A stretch of DNA of 64,000 nt. Source: Sisyra terminalis. Taxonomy: Eukaryota > Arthropoda > Insecta > Neuroptera > Sisyridae. A program made the translations under genes and the position numbers. Numbering within the stretch: the first letter of the stretch is position 1; every line of letters begins with the position of its first letter. The stretch covers positions 23,144,001 through 23,208,000 of the forward strand of contig OY292276.1 in the NCBI GenBank assembly GCA_958496175.1. Reading direction: 5' to 3'. Positions 23,139 to 36,235 of this stretch are shown here, one piece after another. The notes beneath the pieces are model-generated. The model had not been told where the DNA came from. It did no database searches and saw only the letters and a program-made list of their open reading frames with translations.

Positions 23139-25277
23139 TTATTTCTTATCAATTTGTTGATGTAGTTCTATAATATCTTGTTTTAAATTTATTAATTCCT
23201 TGATTAGATTTTCATTATTTTCTTGTAGTTTCTGAATAGTTATTTTCATAGATTTTTCATTCTCTTGGTATTCCTTGAGAGTATTAACGAGACATTCGTC
23301 AACGGAAATATATTTTCCTGCAACATAAATCAAATTTGACTTCCAATGTAAAAAACTCATCAATTATAGTTACCGCAATTTTTTCGGATGCGTTCATTCA
23401 ATTTATTATTTTTGTCAGTTTCGTGTTGAATTTGAGCGTGAAGGAGTTTTTCCTTAGTATGAAAAACTTTTTTCATTGATTTCAATTCGTTTTCAGACTT
23501 AAGAACCAATTTTCTTTCGGTGTCACGTGATAAATTTAATTTTTTTATATTTTCTTCCAATATTTTGCCCTTATCTTTGTGTTTTGCAAGTTCGAAATTC
23601 AATTTTTGATTTTCAGTCTGAACATCAGTAACATGCAAATAAAAAAACACAAGATGCAATAAGATCAAAACGAGAATATATATGAAATATATATGTATAT
23701 ACTAATAAAATGTCAAAAAGTCGCATGAAAATCGTATTCAAGCTAAAATTTACGTTAAACTGTTTTTGATTCAGGCTACTCTAAGTACGTATTTTTCAGT
23801 TGAAAATTTAAAACCATATATGAACCTGTTTATATAAAAGTATACACATTTTCTCTTACGTACTTTTGCATTATAGAGATTCTTTCAAAGAAGGTAAATT
23901 ATGTTATATATTACATTTATGTGTTATATTTAATTTTTCGCCAAATGTTGAAATCAGGTGCAATCAAATTGTTAGTGTACATAAATTGAAATAATTAGTT
24001 TTGAAGAGATCTCTGTTCAAAATCGCTACACTTAATAATCATAATGAATCAATCAGTCCGTAATAAATAGCCTTAATCGTTACTACTGCAATATATAAAA
24101 GCTGCGCTACTAACTGGTGCTACTTTTAAAAAAAACATTGATCCTGTAGAATCACACAGATATTAAATGCCCCGTTTGTTAGTCATGATTATTTATCCTT
24201 TTGTGTCCCAGTTTTGTACACGAAGAGAGAGAAATAAAACATGACCCCTCAAATTTAACAAAAGCTCGGTCAAAAAAAAGCCGCTTCAAATATGTGTATT
24301 AGTCGCCGAAACCAACGAACTTACACGAATTGTGTAAAGGTTTGAGGAGTAGGTAATGGAGGATTGTATTTTATACTTTTAAAGTATTATATTTATTTTT
24401 CTTTGTTAACTTTTTCGATTAAAAATTTTCAATGGGTTTATTTTTTTTTTAATAACGGTAAGGGCTATTACTTATCGATACGTCGTTAGCTCTATGTATT
24501 AATATCTCTATGATCACTACTGCTACATATATTTAATGCGTATTAAATATCTTTTTAGCACATATGAGCTTAAGTTATAGACGTCATTGGTAATGTTTAA
24601 TGATCTTTTTAAAGGAATTTTAACAAAGAGCAAATGTAACAAAAATGCATTGAGTAATTCGAATTCCAAAGAAATACAATTTTTGTTTTTGATCACTTGA
24701 GATTTCTACTAAAATACAATACTATTATAATTGTAATAAATAAGTCCAATTTAATTTGAAATTTTGGACGGTTAGAAATTTTCAAGAGCTTCTAATTAAT
24801 CAGAGCCCACTTTATCATATTCATTTTAATTTTCGGACATTAGTTCGTTTTTTTTACTTCTAGGGTTACCCATCATTGTTATTCAGCATCATTAAATCTA
24901 TTAAGCACTACATAATTTTACCTTTAAAGTTTTAATATCGTTCATTAGCATGTTTTTTTCGAGATTCGATTCTTTGGCGATTGTAATATTCCTTTGGTGA
25001 TGTTGAATCAGAGCGTAAGTACTGCTCACCAATTGCATAAAAATCCGTTTGCTGGATTCTTCGTCAGTAAAATTAGGGTCTTGGTCGATTTGAGGCAAAT
25101 CTAAAGCATTGAAATTCTGAAAATAAAATTTTTTACAACTGTTAATTAATAGAAAAAAAAACCAACTTGAGCCAAGATTTGCATATAAGATTTTAAGTTT
25201 TCAGAATTACAAACATCCAGTTTTTGGGTTTTACTTGGAAACGGCTTATGATTTAAGTCCATTTTTGAATAGGTCAT
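23139..25277 (-). CDS. SSX2IP: SSX2IP/ADIP-like coiled-coil centrosomal protein
   Basis: Four exons on the - strand (25277-25167, 25116-24922, 23617-23374, 23317-23139) join in phase to 242 residues. The order of motifs matches afadin- and alpha-actinin-binding protein (SSX2IP, hMsd1): an N-terminal SENLKSYMQILAQ-NFNALDLP block, equivalent to the conserved helix before the coiled coil; then FMQLVSSTYALIQHHQRNIT; then long heptad-rich coiled coil (TENQKLNFELAKH, KIKKLNLSRDTERKL-like segments, NNKLNERIRKNCGKYISVD). Family members act at centrosomes and in microtubule anchoring, and at adherens junctions in vertebrates. The product is much shorter than the vertebrate protein (about 614) and lacks the C-terminal half. 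I found no further exon before the Top2 3' end. Intron 2 is 1.3 kb. Coiled-coil families are hard to assign, so treat the name as probable. Confidence 0.7.
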
Positions 25278-25690
25278 TAATTTTCAATTTTATTAATTTT
25301 TTATAATTTAATTTTAAATCAATTTTAAACTGAAGTCAAGTTTACATGATGTTAAAACTTATATGACTTATATCGTATAATTAGGTTCTAAAATTATAAT
25401 TAACAAAAAATCATAATAATTCTTTGAGAAAACATGAACTACTTAATAACAAATGGTAACAATGATAGTTTAAGTAAATAGTTTTTAAAAAATCAGTAAA
25501 CTTGTTCACAAAATATTTATTTTTTAATAAGTGGTATAAATATCGATATTTTAGTTTTAGCGGTTTTAGTTGCCATTTGTCAAAATATCCCTACCAATTC
25601 CTACCACATAGTTTTAATAAGTTTCAGCCAATTAAATTTTATTTACGCAAAAGCACCTTAGTGATTGGTTGAAATCTAGCGCCAAAAGCC
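25278..25690. promoter_or_regulatory. shared upstream region of SSX2IP-like gene (-) and vasa (+)
   Basis: The two genes point away from each other, and about 400 bp separates the SSX2IP-like start codon from the probable vasa leader exon. The sequence AAACAAACGACAGGCGAAGA near 25700 opens a GC-richer leader. No TATA box is evident. Confidence 0.45.
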
Positions 25691-25792
25691 GCTTCATAGC
25701 AGAAAACAAACGACAGGCGAAGACAAGCATTGCTGTTTTCATGCGATTAATTCAACTATTCGATTGTGTTTAAGCAAGACGTCCTCGTGGTT
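25690..25792 (+). other. probable noncoding first exon of vasa
   Basis: A GC-richer block ends at a perfect donor GTAAGT (25793). The next acceptor, TTTTTTAG at 25950-25951, starts the exon that holds the vasa ATG at 25979. The 5' limit is estimated. Confidence 0.5.
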
Positions 25793-25978
25793 GTAAGTTT
25801 TTGAATAATTTTACCTATTTTCACTGTTAAAAACAATGTTTAATCTTTCATAATAATAATATTACTGTTTGAATTGATAAAATTTAAAAATTTCCCCCAA
25901 AATAATTTCATACTACGTTTTAATCGTCGTAAATTTTGACTGCTTTTTTAGGAAAAAAATAGAAAACACATTGATACG

Positions 25979-28900
25979 ATGAGCGACTCATGGGACGAAA
26001 GTGATGGTGGCCGAACATTTGGTCGTGGGAAGCCCATTTCAGAGAATCGAGAATATGATAGACCAAGTAAATAACCTACAAATATAATTTATAGAACAAA
26101 GAAAAAATTGTTTTGTTTTTAAGGGCGAGGACCACGGAGAGAAAATCAAGGATCAGGGGATGCAGGTTTGTGTTAATAACCTTTCATGAGATTCTATTAA
26201 TTTACTTAATTTTTTGTCAATTTAAGGATATAACAGTTGGGGTGAAAAGAACTCATCAAAAAAATCGGATGGTAAGTTTATATTTTATTCAAACAATAGT
26301 TGACCCGCCATTAAATTAAAACTGATTATTATTTTTTTTAGATTTCGATAATAGTAACAATGGAGAAACGCAAGGATGGGGAGACGAGAAAAAGAGTATG
26401 AAAATCAATTATCTATTTATTGAAACTAGTAATAAAATTCTCAATTCTCTGCTTATTTTTGGATAGATAATCGTTCATAATTCCTTTATTCCAAAATAGA
26501 TTAAAAAAATATATATCTATTTAAATCTATCCGTACGTATTCTTTATGGTAGTTTAGAAGTACGGTGGGGAATAATAAGATTGAGGGGTTTTTTCTAAGC
26601 TCATACATTGGACGTTGTAGATATTTTTTTTACCCGATAAATATGATTGAAATTTGTATGGGACGGAGTCTTTATCGATGTTTAATCATGTTTTACTCAT
26701 TTATTTTTAAATGATAAAGAATTGAATAATAAAAGAAAATCGTTGCCGTATCTGTCAGCCACTTGTTCACTAAAAGTGAATTTTGGCACGATTTTCCCTC
26801 TTTACGTTGAAATATTTTTCTCAGAAATCTTCAAATATTGATGATTTCAATATTGATTGATGCAAAATATTTCGAAGAATTTGTTGCTATTTCTTAAAAA
26901 TTAAACGCGACGAAAAAAGCTAACGCGAGTTAATTGCGAGCACGCATATCTCTCCATTTACACTGTAGTTAAGCGGTAAAAACCTTACGCAACTTAACGA
27001 TTTTGTTCTCCGTTAATAAGCTCCCAAACGACATGAAATTTTACAGAAACATGGCTGAAATTTTTGACTCCCTATACAATTTTTTCTCATTACTGTTTAT
27101 TTTTTTATAACAACCTTAAATGAGGCCCCTAACCATTTCTATTTTTTGTATCTAAGTCTAATTATACAAAAATATTGTTTTATTTATTTGCACGTGATAG
27201 GCTATAGTAAAAATACTAGAACTAATGGGGAAACTCATATATAATTGTGGAATGAATAAAAGTTTATAAAATCGTGTGGAATATCGTTGAAAGGCAGGTT
27301 TTAAAGCAACCTTTGCGGTAAAGAGTATTTAAAGCAAAGTGACATATGTTAAATTCGTCGCTACCAGACGTTCATGCCTGTGTTACAGACACAGGAAGTA
27401 TTAAGTTAGAAATGGTAACAAATTATTGGACGTCAATCTATTTGCCAAAAATACATGCCGCTTATTATTGTCTCAGTGGAAATTAGCCTCTAGAAAATCT
27501 ACAGAGTAAAAATACATGGAAAGAGAAAATATGCGTTACTTCGTCCAACCTCCCTATATCAATAACATCTTTACAGTGATAATAATATGTTATGAACCTT
27601 TTGAAATTAGACATCTACGAGACGAGATCAAGTCTCAGTTTCATCTTTTGCACGTTTCGAAAACGTGATAAGCCCGAAAATTTTGAGACGAGACCAAGTA
27701 AACTTTGTTTCTTTGGCACCTCTATTTGTGATTTTTTTTACTGTATCAAGAAAAGTTTTTCTCAGTAGCATTAATTGTATAATGCGTGCACATATAACTG
27801 AAATGTATACTGCTGAAGTAAAACGAGTGTCGAAAGAAAAGTTGTAATTTTCTAGTCTTGAGCAATCTTAACAATTACGATGCTTTCGGAAGCCAAACTA
27901 TTATTTTTTTTAAGAAAAATCTTGAATTGTTTCGGAGTTTGTCACAAAAACTTTGTTTTTCCGGAAATTCAGATTTTTGTAATTTTAGATATTTGTTCAT
28001 ATTTTAACCCAGAATAGTGGTATCGTTAATTCATTAAAGAAGAAAATTTCATTAAGTCTTTAAAGAAATGTAGATTTATCACATATGGTAATAATTTGTG
28101 AGATAAATAACCTTCCGGTAGAAAGTTTTATTAACTTAATTTTTCACACAAAATTTAAATTAACAAAATCGTGGATTATAGATTTACAACGATAAATGTA
28201 TCTGTACTATGTAATGTAGTAGGCATAGTTTTACACTATGCCTTATAGTTGCTAATAACTTCGGAAGTTGAAGCGGCTTTAAATGATTTAAAGTAAAAAA
28301 ATCGTGGGTATCAGTTAGTTGTTTAATATTAATAAAGGAAATTAATATTATAGGCCATGATTGGGGTGATTCGAGTGATCGACGACGGGGACAAGGAGAC
28401 CGCAGAAGGCGAAATGATCGTAATGAAACATCAGATAGTTGGGGAAATGGAGCAAAAAAAGGTGAGAACCTTAATATATTTTCGTCAAAATTAATATATT
28501 AAAAATATAAAAACAATTTAGACAATGAATGGGGAGATTCAAGTGATCGTCGACGAAGACAAGGGGATCGAAAAGAAACATCCGACGAATGGAGAGGAGG
28601 TGAAGAAAAAAGTATGTTATTTCATATATTGTGCTAACATAACATTTGTCTACAAGATTTCTATTGCTACTGATCTTTACAAAATACAGTCAAGAGCATT
28701 AACTGTAATATTCTTCGAATAGCATTATTTTCTTAGGCTAAAACTATAGTGACTAAACGAATAAAACTAGTGAACTACTCGTATTCTTCTAATACTAACA
28801 TTTTTTTTACAAAGGAATGAGAGATAAAACTATTTTGGGTACAAGTAACTTTTAGGTACGTCAGAATCTAATAACGTCTCATTTTTAACTGTTGGTTGTT

Positions 28901-31587
28901 AAATTTTTTATTATGGCCCGATTTATTTGCGAATTAAAATATTAATAAAATAGAAAACAAGGCGTTAAATTTTGACGTGTTTAAATGCTGTGCCCATTTT
29001 TGCTTAAAATTCTTAACATTGTGATTTTTTAGTTACGGAAAATGAGGAAATAAAGCCTTATATCCCTTTTAGCGACGCCAATATCTGGCAATGCCGCACT
29101 TTTTACGTTGTTTTAAATTTAATTTGCGAATGTTTTGTTTATTCAATTTTAACGTCGTAAATATTTCTCTTTTGTCCCAAATTTTCATAATGGCCTCATT
29201 GATTTGCGCATTCATTTAAAACAAAGTAGAAAATGCAACGTTACCAGATATTGACGTCGCTAAAAGGGACATGAGCCTTCCTTTTCTTATTTTCTGTAAC
29301 GAAAAAAATGACATTGACTTCTTTAAAAGGGGGACATGAGCTAAAAAAAAATCACATTTTATTGAAAACTTTTGTTTCCGGAAAATTGGAGAATTTTATT
29401 AAAAATTATAGTCAATTAAAGTTGATTACAGGAATTTAAAAATATTTTAAAATTTACGTGCTATAATGTTTAATTTACTAGAGGTTTATGAATTTGTTCA
29501 TTAAAATGTACCTTTCATTTTTCCTTAAAAAACCCCAACACTCTATTTTAGGGAAGATTCGAAAAAAAAATCCGAACAAGTTGAAAAATTTTGTTAAATA
29601 AAAATAATCAATGTGCATTTGGTTTTTGTAAGTAGCTAATATCGTAGACATGAAAAGTTTAATATGCTAGAGTTTGGTATACATTAATGTGTTAATATTC
29701 GACATTAAGTTTGAATTTTAACCGGCATTTTTTTATAAAATACCGAAACTTTTAAACTTGTTTGATTTTTTTTAAGATTCTTCGTATTACGTATAAGTTA
29801 AATGTCAAGTAATATATGAGGTAGTTTCTTCATTTTTTTAATCTTACATAGGAAAAAAGACTAATTTAATTACCACTTTCGTTAATTTGTTTAGTTAAAA
29901 AATTTGACTAGTGAATATGAATATAATATAAAATTGAAGGTAACGATTATTATTTTCTAATTCACTTATTTTAGATGGTTCAGAAGCACCGGAAAAACCA
30001 CGTGAAAAATATATTCCTCCAGAACCTACTAACGATGAGAATGAAATGTTTGGTTCCGGAATTTCAACTGGGATCAATTTTGATAGATATGACGACATTG
30101 AAGTAAAGGTATCTGGAGAAAATATTCCACAAGAAATTAAAAGTTTTAGCGAATCTGGACTTCGTACGTTTTTATTGAACAATGTGAAGAAGTGTAATTA
30201 TTTGAAGCCAACGCCCATTCAAAAACATGCAATCCCCATTATTATGGAGGGTCGTGATGTAATGGGCTGTGCTCAAACCGGCTCAGGAAAAACCGCAGCA
30301 TTTCTTTTGCCAATTTTACACAAATTACTGGATGATCCTCGTGATTTGGTATATGGAATTAAAGAAAAAATCCAAACAGTCCTTGACTAATTTTAAATAT
30401 TGTAGGTTTTCGATGGTCAACACTGTGAACCTCAAGCTGTTATTGTAGCACCAACTCGTGAATTGGCTATTCAAATTCACGACGAATGTCGAAAATTTGC
30501 TCATGGATCAATTATTAAGACTCTTGTAAACTATGGAGGAACAGCTGCATTTCACCAAGCTCGTCAATTGCTGAATGGATGCCACGTCTTAGTAGCCACT
30601 CCTGGTCGTCTAAATGACTTCACAAATTCTGGTAAACTTACCTTCAATTCGGTCCGTTTCGTTGTACTAGATGAAGCCGATCGTATGCTTGATATGGGCT
30701 TCTTACCAGAAATGGAAAAACTAATGAATCACGAAACAATGGTATCTGTTGGCGAACGTCAAACGTTAATGTTTTCTGCGACATTCCCAGAAGAAGTACA
30801 ACGATTAGCGTCTCAATTCTTACAAAACTATATATTTATCACTGTAGGCATCGTTGGTGGCGCTTGTAGTGATGTCACACAAACTTTCTATCAAGTAGAT
30901 AAATTCCAAAAGCGAAATAAACTTTTGGAGGTATTAAATGAAGAAGGCACAAGTCGAACATTAGTTTTTGTTGAAACAAAAAGAAACGCTGATTTCTTAG
31001 CTTCAATTTTATGTGAAAATAACATTAAGACCACTAGTATTCATGGAGATCGACTCCAACGAGAACGGGAACAAGCTTTAGGAGATTTCAAACATGGACG
31101 CCACGATGTTCTGGTGGCGACAGGAGTAGCAGCTCGAGGTTTAGATATTAAAAATGTGAAACACGTTATTAATTATGATTTGCCGAAACAAATCGATGAA
31201 TATGTTCATCGAATTGGACGAACTGGTCGTGTAGGAAATCAAGGAAAAGCTACAAGCTTCTACGACGGCTCTAATGTAAATAATAAATCATATAAAAGTT
31301 TCGAGTTTTAATATAAAACCATTTTGTAGGATGCAAGTTTGGCACATGATCTAGTGAAGATTCTGGAACAAGCAAAGCAACCAGTGCCTGATTGGTTAAG
31401 TAGCACCAGTAACGGAGGAGGAAGTAGTTACGGAAATTCGAAGTTTGGAGGAAGAGATGTTAGAAAAGTAAGTTTTATTAGATAAAATAATTTTGTCAGA
31501 TTACAGATATGTATATATTTTAATTTTTAGAATAATTTCTACCAAGAGGAGAGTGGTGGCAATGATTTTAGTGAAGGCTGGGACTAA
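25979..31587 (+). CDS. vas: Vasa, germline DEAD-box RNA helicase
   Basis: Ten coding exons: 25979-26066, 26124-26165, 26227-26271, 26342-26395, 28354-28461, 28522-28611, 29975-30348, 30406-31275, 31330-31467 and 31531-31587. They give 621 residues. Vasa is an ATP-dependent RNA helicase of germ granules, needed for germ-cell formation and piRNA amplification. Seen: N-terminus MSDSWDESDGG; a low-complexity part with repeated W-G-(D/E) and Arg clusters (about 1-142); Q-motif PTPIQKHAIP; AQTGSGKT (about 242-249); PTREL; TPGRL; DEAD (about 356-359); SAT (about 391-393); ATGVAARGLDI; HRIGRTGR (about 535-542); and the acidic C-terminus ending EGWD, typical of Vasa rather than Belle/DDX3. The N-terminal exons of 42, 45, 54, 108 and 90 nt are all phase 1-1, so they can be gained or lost without shifting frame. 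Introns of 2.0 and 1.4 kb carry repeats. Classical RGG repeats are scarce. Confidence 0.96.
29064..29268. mobile_element. foldback MITE family A, copy in vasa intron
   Basis: CCCTTTTAGCGACGCCAATA at left is answered by the inverted TATTGACGTCGCTAAAAGGG at right, with inner arms containing TCTGGCAATGCCGCAC and AAATGCAACGTTACCAGA. This copy defines the outer part of the family arm better than the others. A more diverged copy may lie just upstream (28850-28990). Confidence 0.75.
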
Positions 31588-32489
31588 AGTTGCCTGAAAA
31601 ATAGAGCTTGAGTGAATATAAAATAAGAGTGTTAAAATACTTTTATATTCGACCAAAAAGAATACCTACTGTTTTTTTCTTTCTATTATATTTTAGTTAT
31701 GTTTATTGATTTCAAGAGTGATTATTCAGTTTTTGTGATTTGATTTTTGTGATACTAGTACGTTTCCTAATCTCAGAATAGTCTTTGTTATTTTTGTACT
31801 CTTCTATAACATTTAAGCAGCCTAAAATTAAGATGTTTTCAAATACCAAAACTAAAATCAGAAAAATAGTCAATTTGAAAGACCTCCAGAAAGTAATCCT
31901 GCAGAACTTTCTCCATATTCTTTAAAATAACAGCGCTATTTTCTTAGTAACTTGTAAGTTTTTTGAACGTTTAATAGATTAAAAATAATTGTTACTGGTT
32001 ATCTAAGGAACTATCTAATTATATTTGAAAATATCGGGATATGAAAGGTCATTCTTTTGATTGTGATTCTGAAAATATAAACCTTCAGGAATCTCTTAAT
32101 CATTCCAAATATGTACGTTATTAATAATCAATTTTGTATCGTTAATTTTACTTAAAATCAATAAAATCATTTTATAATTTTCTACTTTGTACTTGTTTAG
32201 CTATTAAAAAAAGATTTTTTATTTTTTAAATTTGTATGAAGCAAAGCTTCGTGTTTTTAATAGTTTGCAAATTATTAAATTTGTTATGATTTTGAAATAA
32301 AAATTTTTCAGAAAATGTTTAAATTGATGTATCAATTTTTTTCAGATTTGTGGGTAGATTCAAAAAATTAATCATCCAGTAATTTTGTCATATGAAAGGC
32401 TGCTCTCAATAAAACCGAACCTGTAAAAAATTTATATTAAAACGTTCAGAATACTTAAAACGCAATATTCCGGTAGCGGCTTATTTTTT

Positions 32490-33094
32490 ATAATAAAATT
32501 TTGCACTTAAAAATTGTCCTTTTTTTAAACTTTGAAATGGAATTGTGGTTTCCCTGTTACATTACAAATCATTATAAGATTTTGATTATAATCTGTGGAA
32601 AAAACTAGGATCATAATGAAGGGTCCCTCTTGTAATGGCACACATTTAGAGGAAATCTGTCGCCTGGATTTTTAGCTCCTTAATTTCCAGGCAAAAAATT
32701 ACATCAAAGAAAAAAAAATCGTTAGCATCGTTATGGATGATTCAATCCACAATATTCAGCAAAAAAAAATATTCCTTATTAGGCACTTGAAAATTCTTCT
32801 TTTTAAACTTTGAAATGTCATTGCGGTGTCCTTTTTTACACAGAGGGCAAAAACACTATCACATTACAACTCACGTAACGGTATTGTTCTATAATCAAAG
32901 GGGTGACTTTTCATTATGAGGACTAGTTTTCTCAACGGATTATGAATAAAGGCCAACTTGTAAGCTATAATTGGCTATAATGTAAAATAAAATTCATCCT
33001 GTCGTTAACAGGGCAACCAGAATTATTTTTCAAAGTTCAAAAAGGACATTTTCAAGTGCATAAAAAGGATATAAGGAATGTTTTTTTCGCTGAA
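32490..33094. mobile_element. foldback element with three related arms
   Basis: A block GCACTTGAAAATTCTTCTTT, then TAAACTTTGAAATG and GGTTTCCCTGTT, occurs in + orientation at about 32502-32558 and 32783-32831, and inverted at 33009-33060. The outer sequence TTCAGC-poly(A)-ATTCCTTAT (32755) is mirrored by ATAAGGAATG-poly(T)-CGCTGAA (33094). So 32755-33094 looks like one foldback element, with a further arm copy on its left, possibly a second, half-lost insertion. Confidence 0.6.
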
Positions 33095-34689
33095 AGTGAG
33101 CAGAATAGTTAAGACTAAATTATCTTTAACGGTACTGCATAAAAATAATTCATATTTATTGGCTAGATCCTTGGGAAATCAAAACGGCAAGTAAGGAGTT
33201 TAAAATACATGTACCTTTCATTTATTCAATTTAAATTAATCTGCTACGGCTATTAAGGAAAGATTGAAATGCAGTGTGATTCAGCGCCCAATACACTTGG
33301 AGGGTATTCTTTAGGAATTTCATTCAATAATTTTGTGATCCTGCTGAAATATATATTTAGTGCAACTAAAAATTCCTATGAAAAATGCTTAATACTTTTA
33401 ATTGGGTATCGTTTTGGCTAAATTCTTTTGACGTAATAAGCGATTGTAGGAAATCGATGCTTATATTCTATTATACTCCAGTTTATTTTACAGATAATAT
33501 GATAAAACCAGGTAAGAAAGCAAAATTCTCTTCATAAATAATTAAATGTTAAAAGTGATAATGTACATGGAAGCAAAAAAGATTGATATTGAGCAAAATT
33601 GAGCAATTATGCTTGGATTTTGGAAACCTCGTAAATTAAAAGTTGAAAATATATTATTGTTTTAAAAACAATTATTTCTCGGGACTGAAGCTCGAAGCGC
33701 GAGCAGAAATGTATAGACTAAAATCGCTGCCTTTAAAATGATGTTTAAATATAATATTTTTGCAACAAAAAACATTTTTCGATGTTTGATTCACAATAAA
33801 ATTAATTAAAATTCGGTATATTTATTTTCGTATGTTTATACTGGAAATGGCATCTAGAGTAAGTAAGGGAGTTATAAGTTATAAATCAAAAATAATTTTC
33901 TCTAATTTAGGATAAAAATTAATTTCAAAACCAAATTAAATGCTTATGTCCGCCTTTAAAAATTTCTAAGTTAAATTACCAGGTATCACTTTTTTTGCCT
34001 TACACACAAAAGAAAGTAGGACCCATGATATCTATATTTTTTTAATAATTTAAAGGATCTTATTATTAAAGTATTCATTTTAGATAACAATCAATAACAG
34101 CTATGCTGTAATGTTGAATTATTAATTTAATTTTTAGTTATAATTGTCTTAAAACATGCAAGTTTAATGTTTTACTTATGATTTAATCATATTAAAAAAT
34201 TCTACATTTATAACTTATGAGCATCAAATCAATACTATTTTGATTTGTTAAGTTGAAATCCAGACATATTCAGTTCTAAAAGTTAGTTAAAAATTTTCTA
34301 TATATTTTCTTATTTTGTTAACAATTTTTGGTGAAATTTCTGATTTCCTCTTAAACTAAATGAGGTTTTTTTAAGTATCGACCTATATATTGGCCTCATG
34401 GTACGCTATACGACGTAATTATTCACGAATTTCTATTTTTGTGTACTTTTATCTCCGATTATATCTCCATAACATCCTTAAATCGAATGAATGAATAAAG
34501 TCAGTAAGCCAAGGGAGTAGAATAACTAAGTTAAGAAAATGAACCCAGTGGGTGAGTGGATTATGAATCAAGTAATATGTAAACGAATCGAGTAAATCAA
34601 AGGAGTTGATTGATGAGTGATCAAGGTCGTTTTCTCTACTTTTTTGAGCTGCTTATCATACGTATTCCATTATACACTTGCTAATTGCC

Positions 34690-34791
34690 CTATTAAAAAG
34701 GCATTTAAATGAAATTTGAAATCATTCCATCAAAAAAACATTAAATGACTTCTAATGGATTTTTTTAACTTTTAAAATACCTTTTTAACAG
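34690..34791. mobile_element. foldback MITE family B, copy 1
   Basis: A 102-bp sequence begins CTATTAAAAAGGCATTTAAA and ends TTAAAATACCTTTTTAACAG, inverted counterparts of each other. Related copies lie at 45815-45916 and 47647-47709. No coding capacity. Confidence 0.6.
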
Positions 34792-35194
34792 AAATCGATT
34801 TTAATTTGAAAATATTCTCCACAATTTACTAATTTTTCAGAAAAAAATGTATCATCCAAGTATTGGAAAAATAAATCTTATTAACAGTCGATTTCAATAT
34901 TGGTTACAATAAATTACTACGACTGTGACTAAGGAGGAGAGTTGAACCTATTATCTTGCCTTTTAATATTAAAAAACATGTTGATAAAAAAATATTTGTA
35001 ATTTACAAGAATTATTTACAGTTATTTAATATAAATAAGTATTCTATAAGGTAAATATTTCAAAAATAGAATTCATTTAAAAAAAATGATGAACCATTTA
35101 GTTTGCGGATAAAAGCGTCAGCATATAGTTTTCAATTACTGCTTGTGCTAAAAAAGTATTATAATATTATTTTTTTTAAATCAGATTTTTAGAT

Positions 35195-35999
35195 TTATTT
35201 ACCCAGTTTACTATTGTTATTAATTGCCAATTTAAAAGCAGTATCGCCAGCGTGATTAACTATCGTAATATCAGCTCCACGTAACAGTAACTCATTACAA
35301 CTGTGGGGATGATCCCCGTGTGCCGCGTACATTAATGCTGAATTTCCTACCTGAAAATAAAAATTGTACAATTTTTTTTAAGTAATGTTGCATTTCTTAT
35401 TTTACATTATCAACATGATTGACGTTAGCGCCTTCGTTTAGTAAAACTCTTATGACTTCGTGGTGTCCTCCGGCAGCTGCTAGCAACAACGGAGATTCGC
35501 CTTCAGGACCCAAAAAGTTAACGTTTGCTTCATGTTGTAAAAGTAGATGGACAGCTTTTATTTGTCCGTAAGTGGCCGCCCAATGAAGGGCGGTTAAATC
35601 GTTTGTGTCTGTTACATCTACTGATGTTTCTCGTAAAATGTCTTGAACACAAATTTCGCCTTGGCCTGCCCTTGTATGGAAATTAACGTCGACATCCTCT
35701 GGAATCGGTGTTTCCGCTTGCGTATTTCCTCGTTGTAAATTTGTCAATACGGTACACCGGGATGGTTTATATGGTTGAAAAGCACTTTTCCTAGTGGCAT
35801 CTTGCCACCGACCTGGTGACCACTTTACACTTGTTGAAATGGCACTTGTTGACGTCGCAGAGGTAACCTCACTTTGTTCGCAGTCTTCCTCACTTTTAGG
35901 AACTACGTCGGCCACAAAATTACCTTGCTCACTTGATGTTATGGTTTGACCGTACGTTTCACATGCTTTTTCCGTTTTGATTTCTTTTTTGATTTCCAT
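35195..35999 (-). CDS. ANKRA2: RFXANK/ANKRA2-type ankyrin repeat protein
   Basis: Two exons on the - strand (35999-35406, 35350-35195), with a 55-bp intron in phase 0, give 249 residues against about 260 for RFXANK. Seen: an acidic Ser/Thr-rich N-terminus; the family-specific motif TVLTNLQRGNTQAETP just before the repeats; then ankyrin repeats with the hallmark patterns LTALHWAATYGQIKAVHLLL, ESPLLLAAAGGHHEVIRVLL and NSALMYAAHGDH, with a final cap DTAFKLAINNN. Vertebrate RFXANK is part of the RFX complex on MHC class II promoters, and its paralogue ANKRA2 binds class IIa histone deacetylases and other PxLPxI/L proteins. An insect protein is likely the pre-duplication form, and its job here is inferred only. 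It lies head-to-head with PEX11. Confidence 0.85.
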
Positions 36000-36235
36000 T
36001 ATTCAACAAAAACGCTATGGTCTTTGGACTTTGACGTCTCATCCAAAGTGTGTATCCAAACATGATTCTGTCCTACTCTTTCATTCGTCTTCATCTTATC
36101 ATGTTTTCTTTGGTCGATGATCTACCAAATCTTTCAAAGTGTTCAAAGTACATGAAAAGCGTTGACGATTGATTTGAAACTATATAAATGTTTTACTAAA
36201 CCAATATTTATTTGTTTTATTAAGTTAATGAAATA
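36000..36235. promoter_or_regulatory. bidirectional promoter, ankyrin gene (-) and PEX11 (+)
   Basis: Only 236 bp separate the two start codons, so both leaders and the core promoters must lie here. No TATA box is clear; TATATAAATG at 36180-36189 is a weak candidate for PEX11. Confidence 0.55.

Larger units (their letters stand above)
31588..35194. other. 3.6 kb spacer between vasa and the ankyrin gene
   Basis: No coding region is supported. It contains the vasa 3' UTR, a foldback element with an extra arm (32490-33094) and a family B MITE (34690-34791). The remainder is AT-rich unique sequence in which I see no further structure. Confidence 0.5.

Noticed and set aside
26396..28353. A gene nested in the large vasa intron, as known in Drosophila
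   Set aside because: The only frames (such as 27665-27847) have no homology or splice partners. The intron looks like plain AT-rich sequence with repeat debris.
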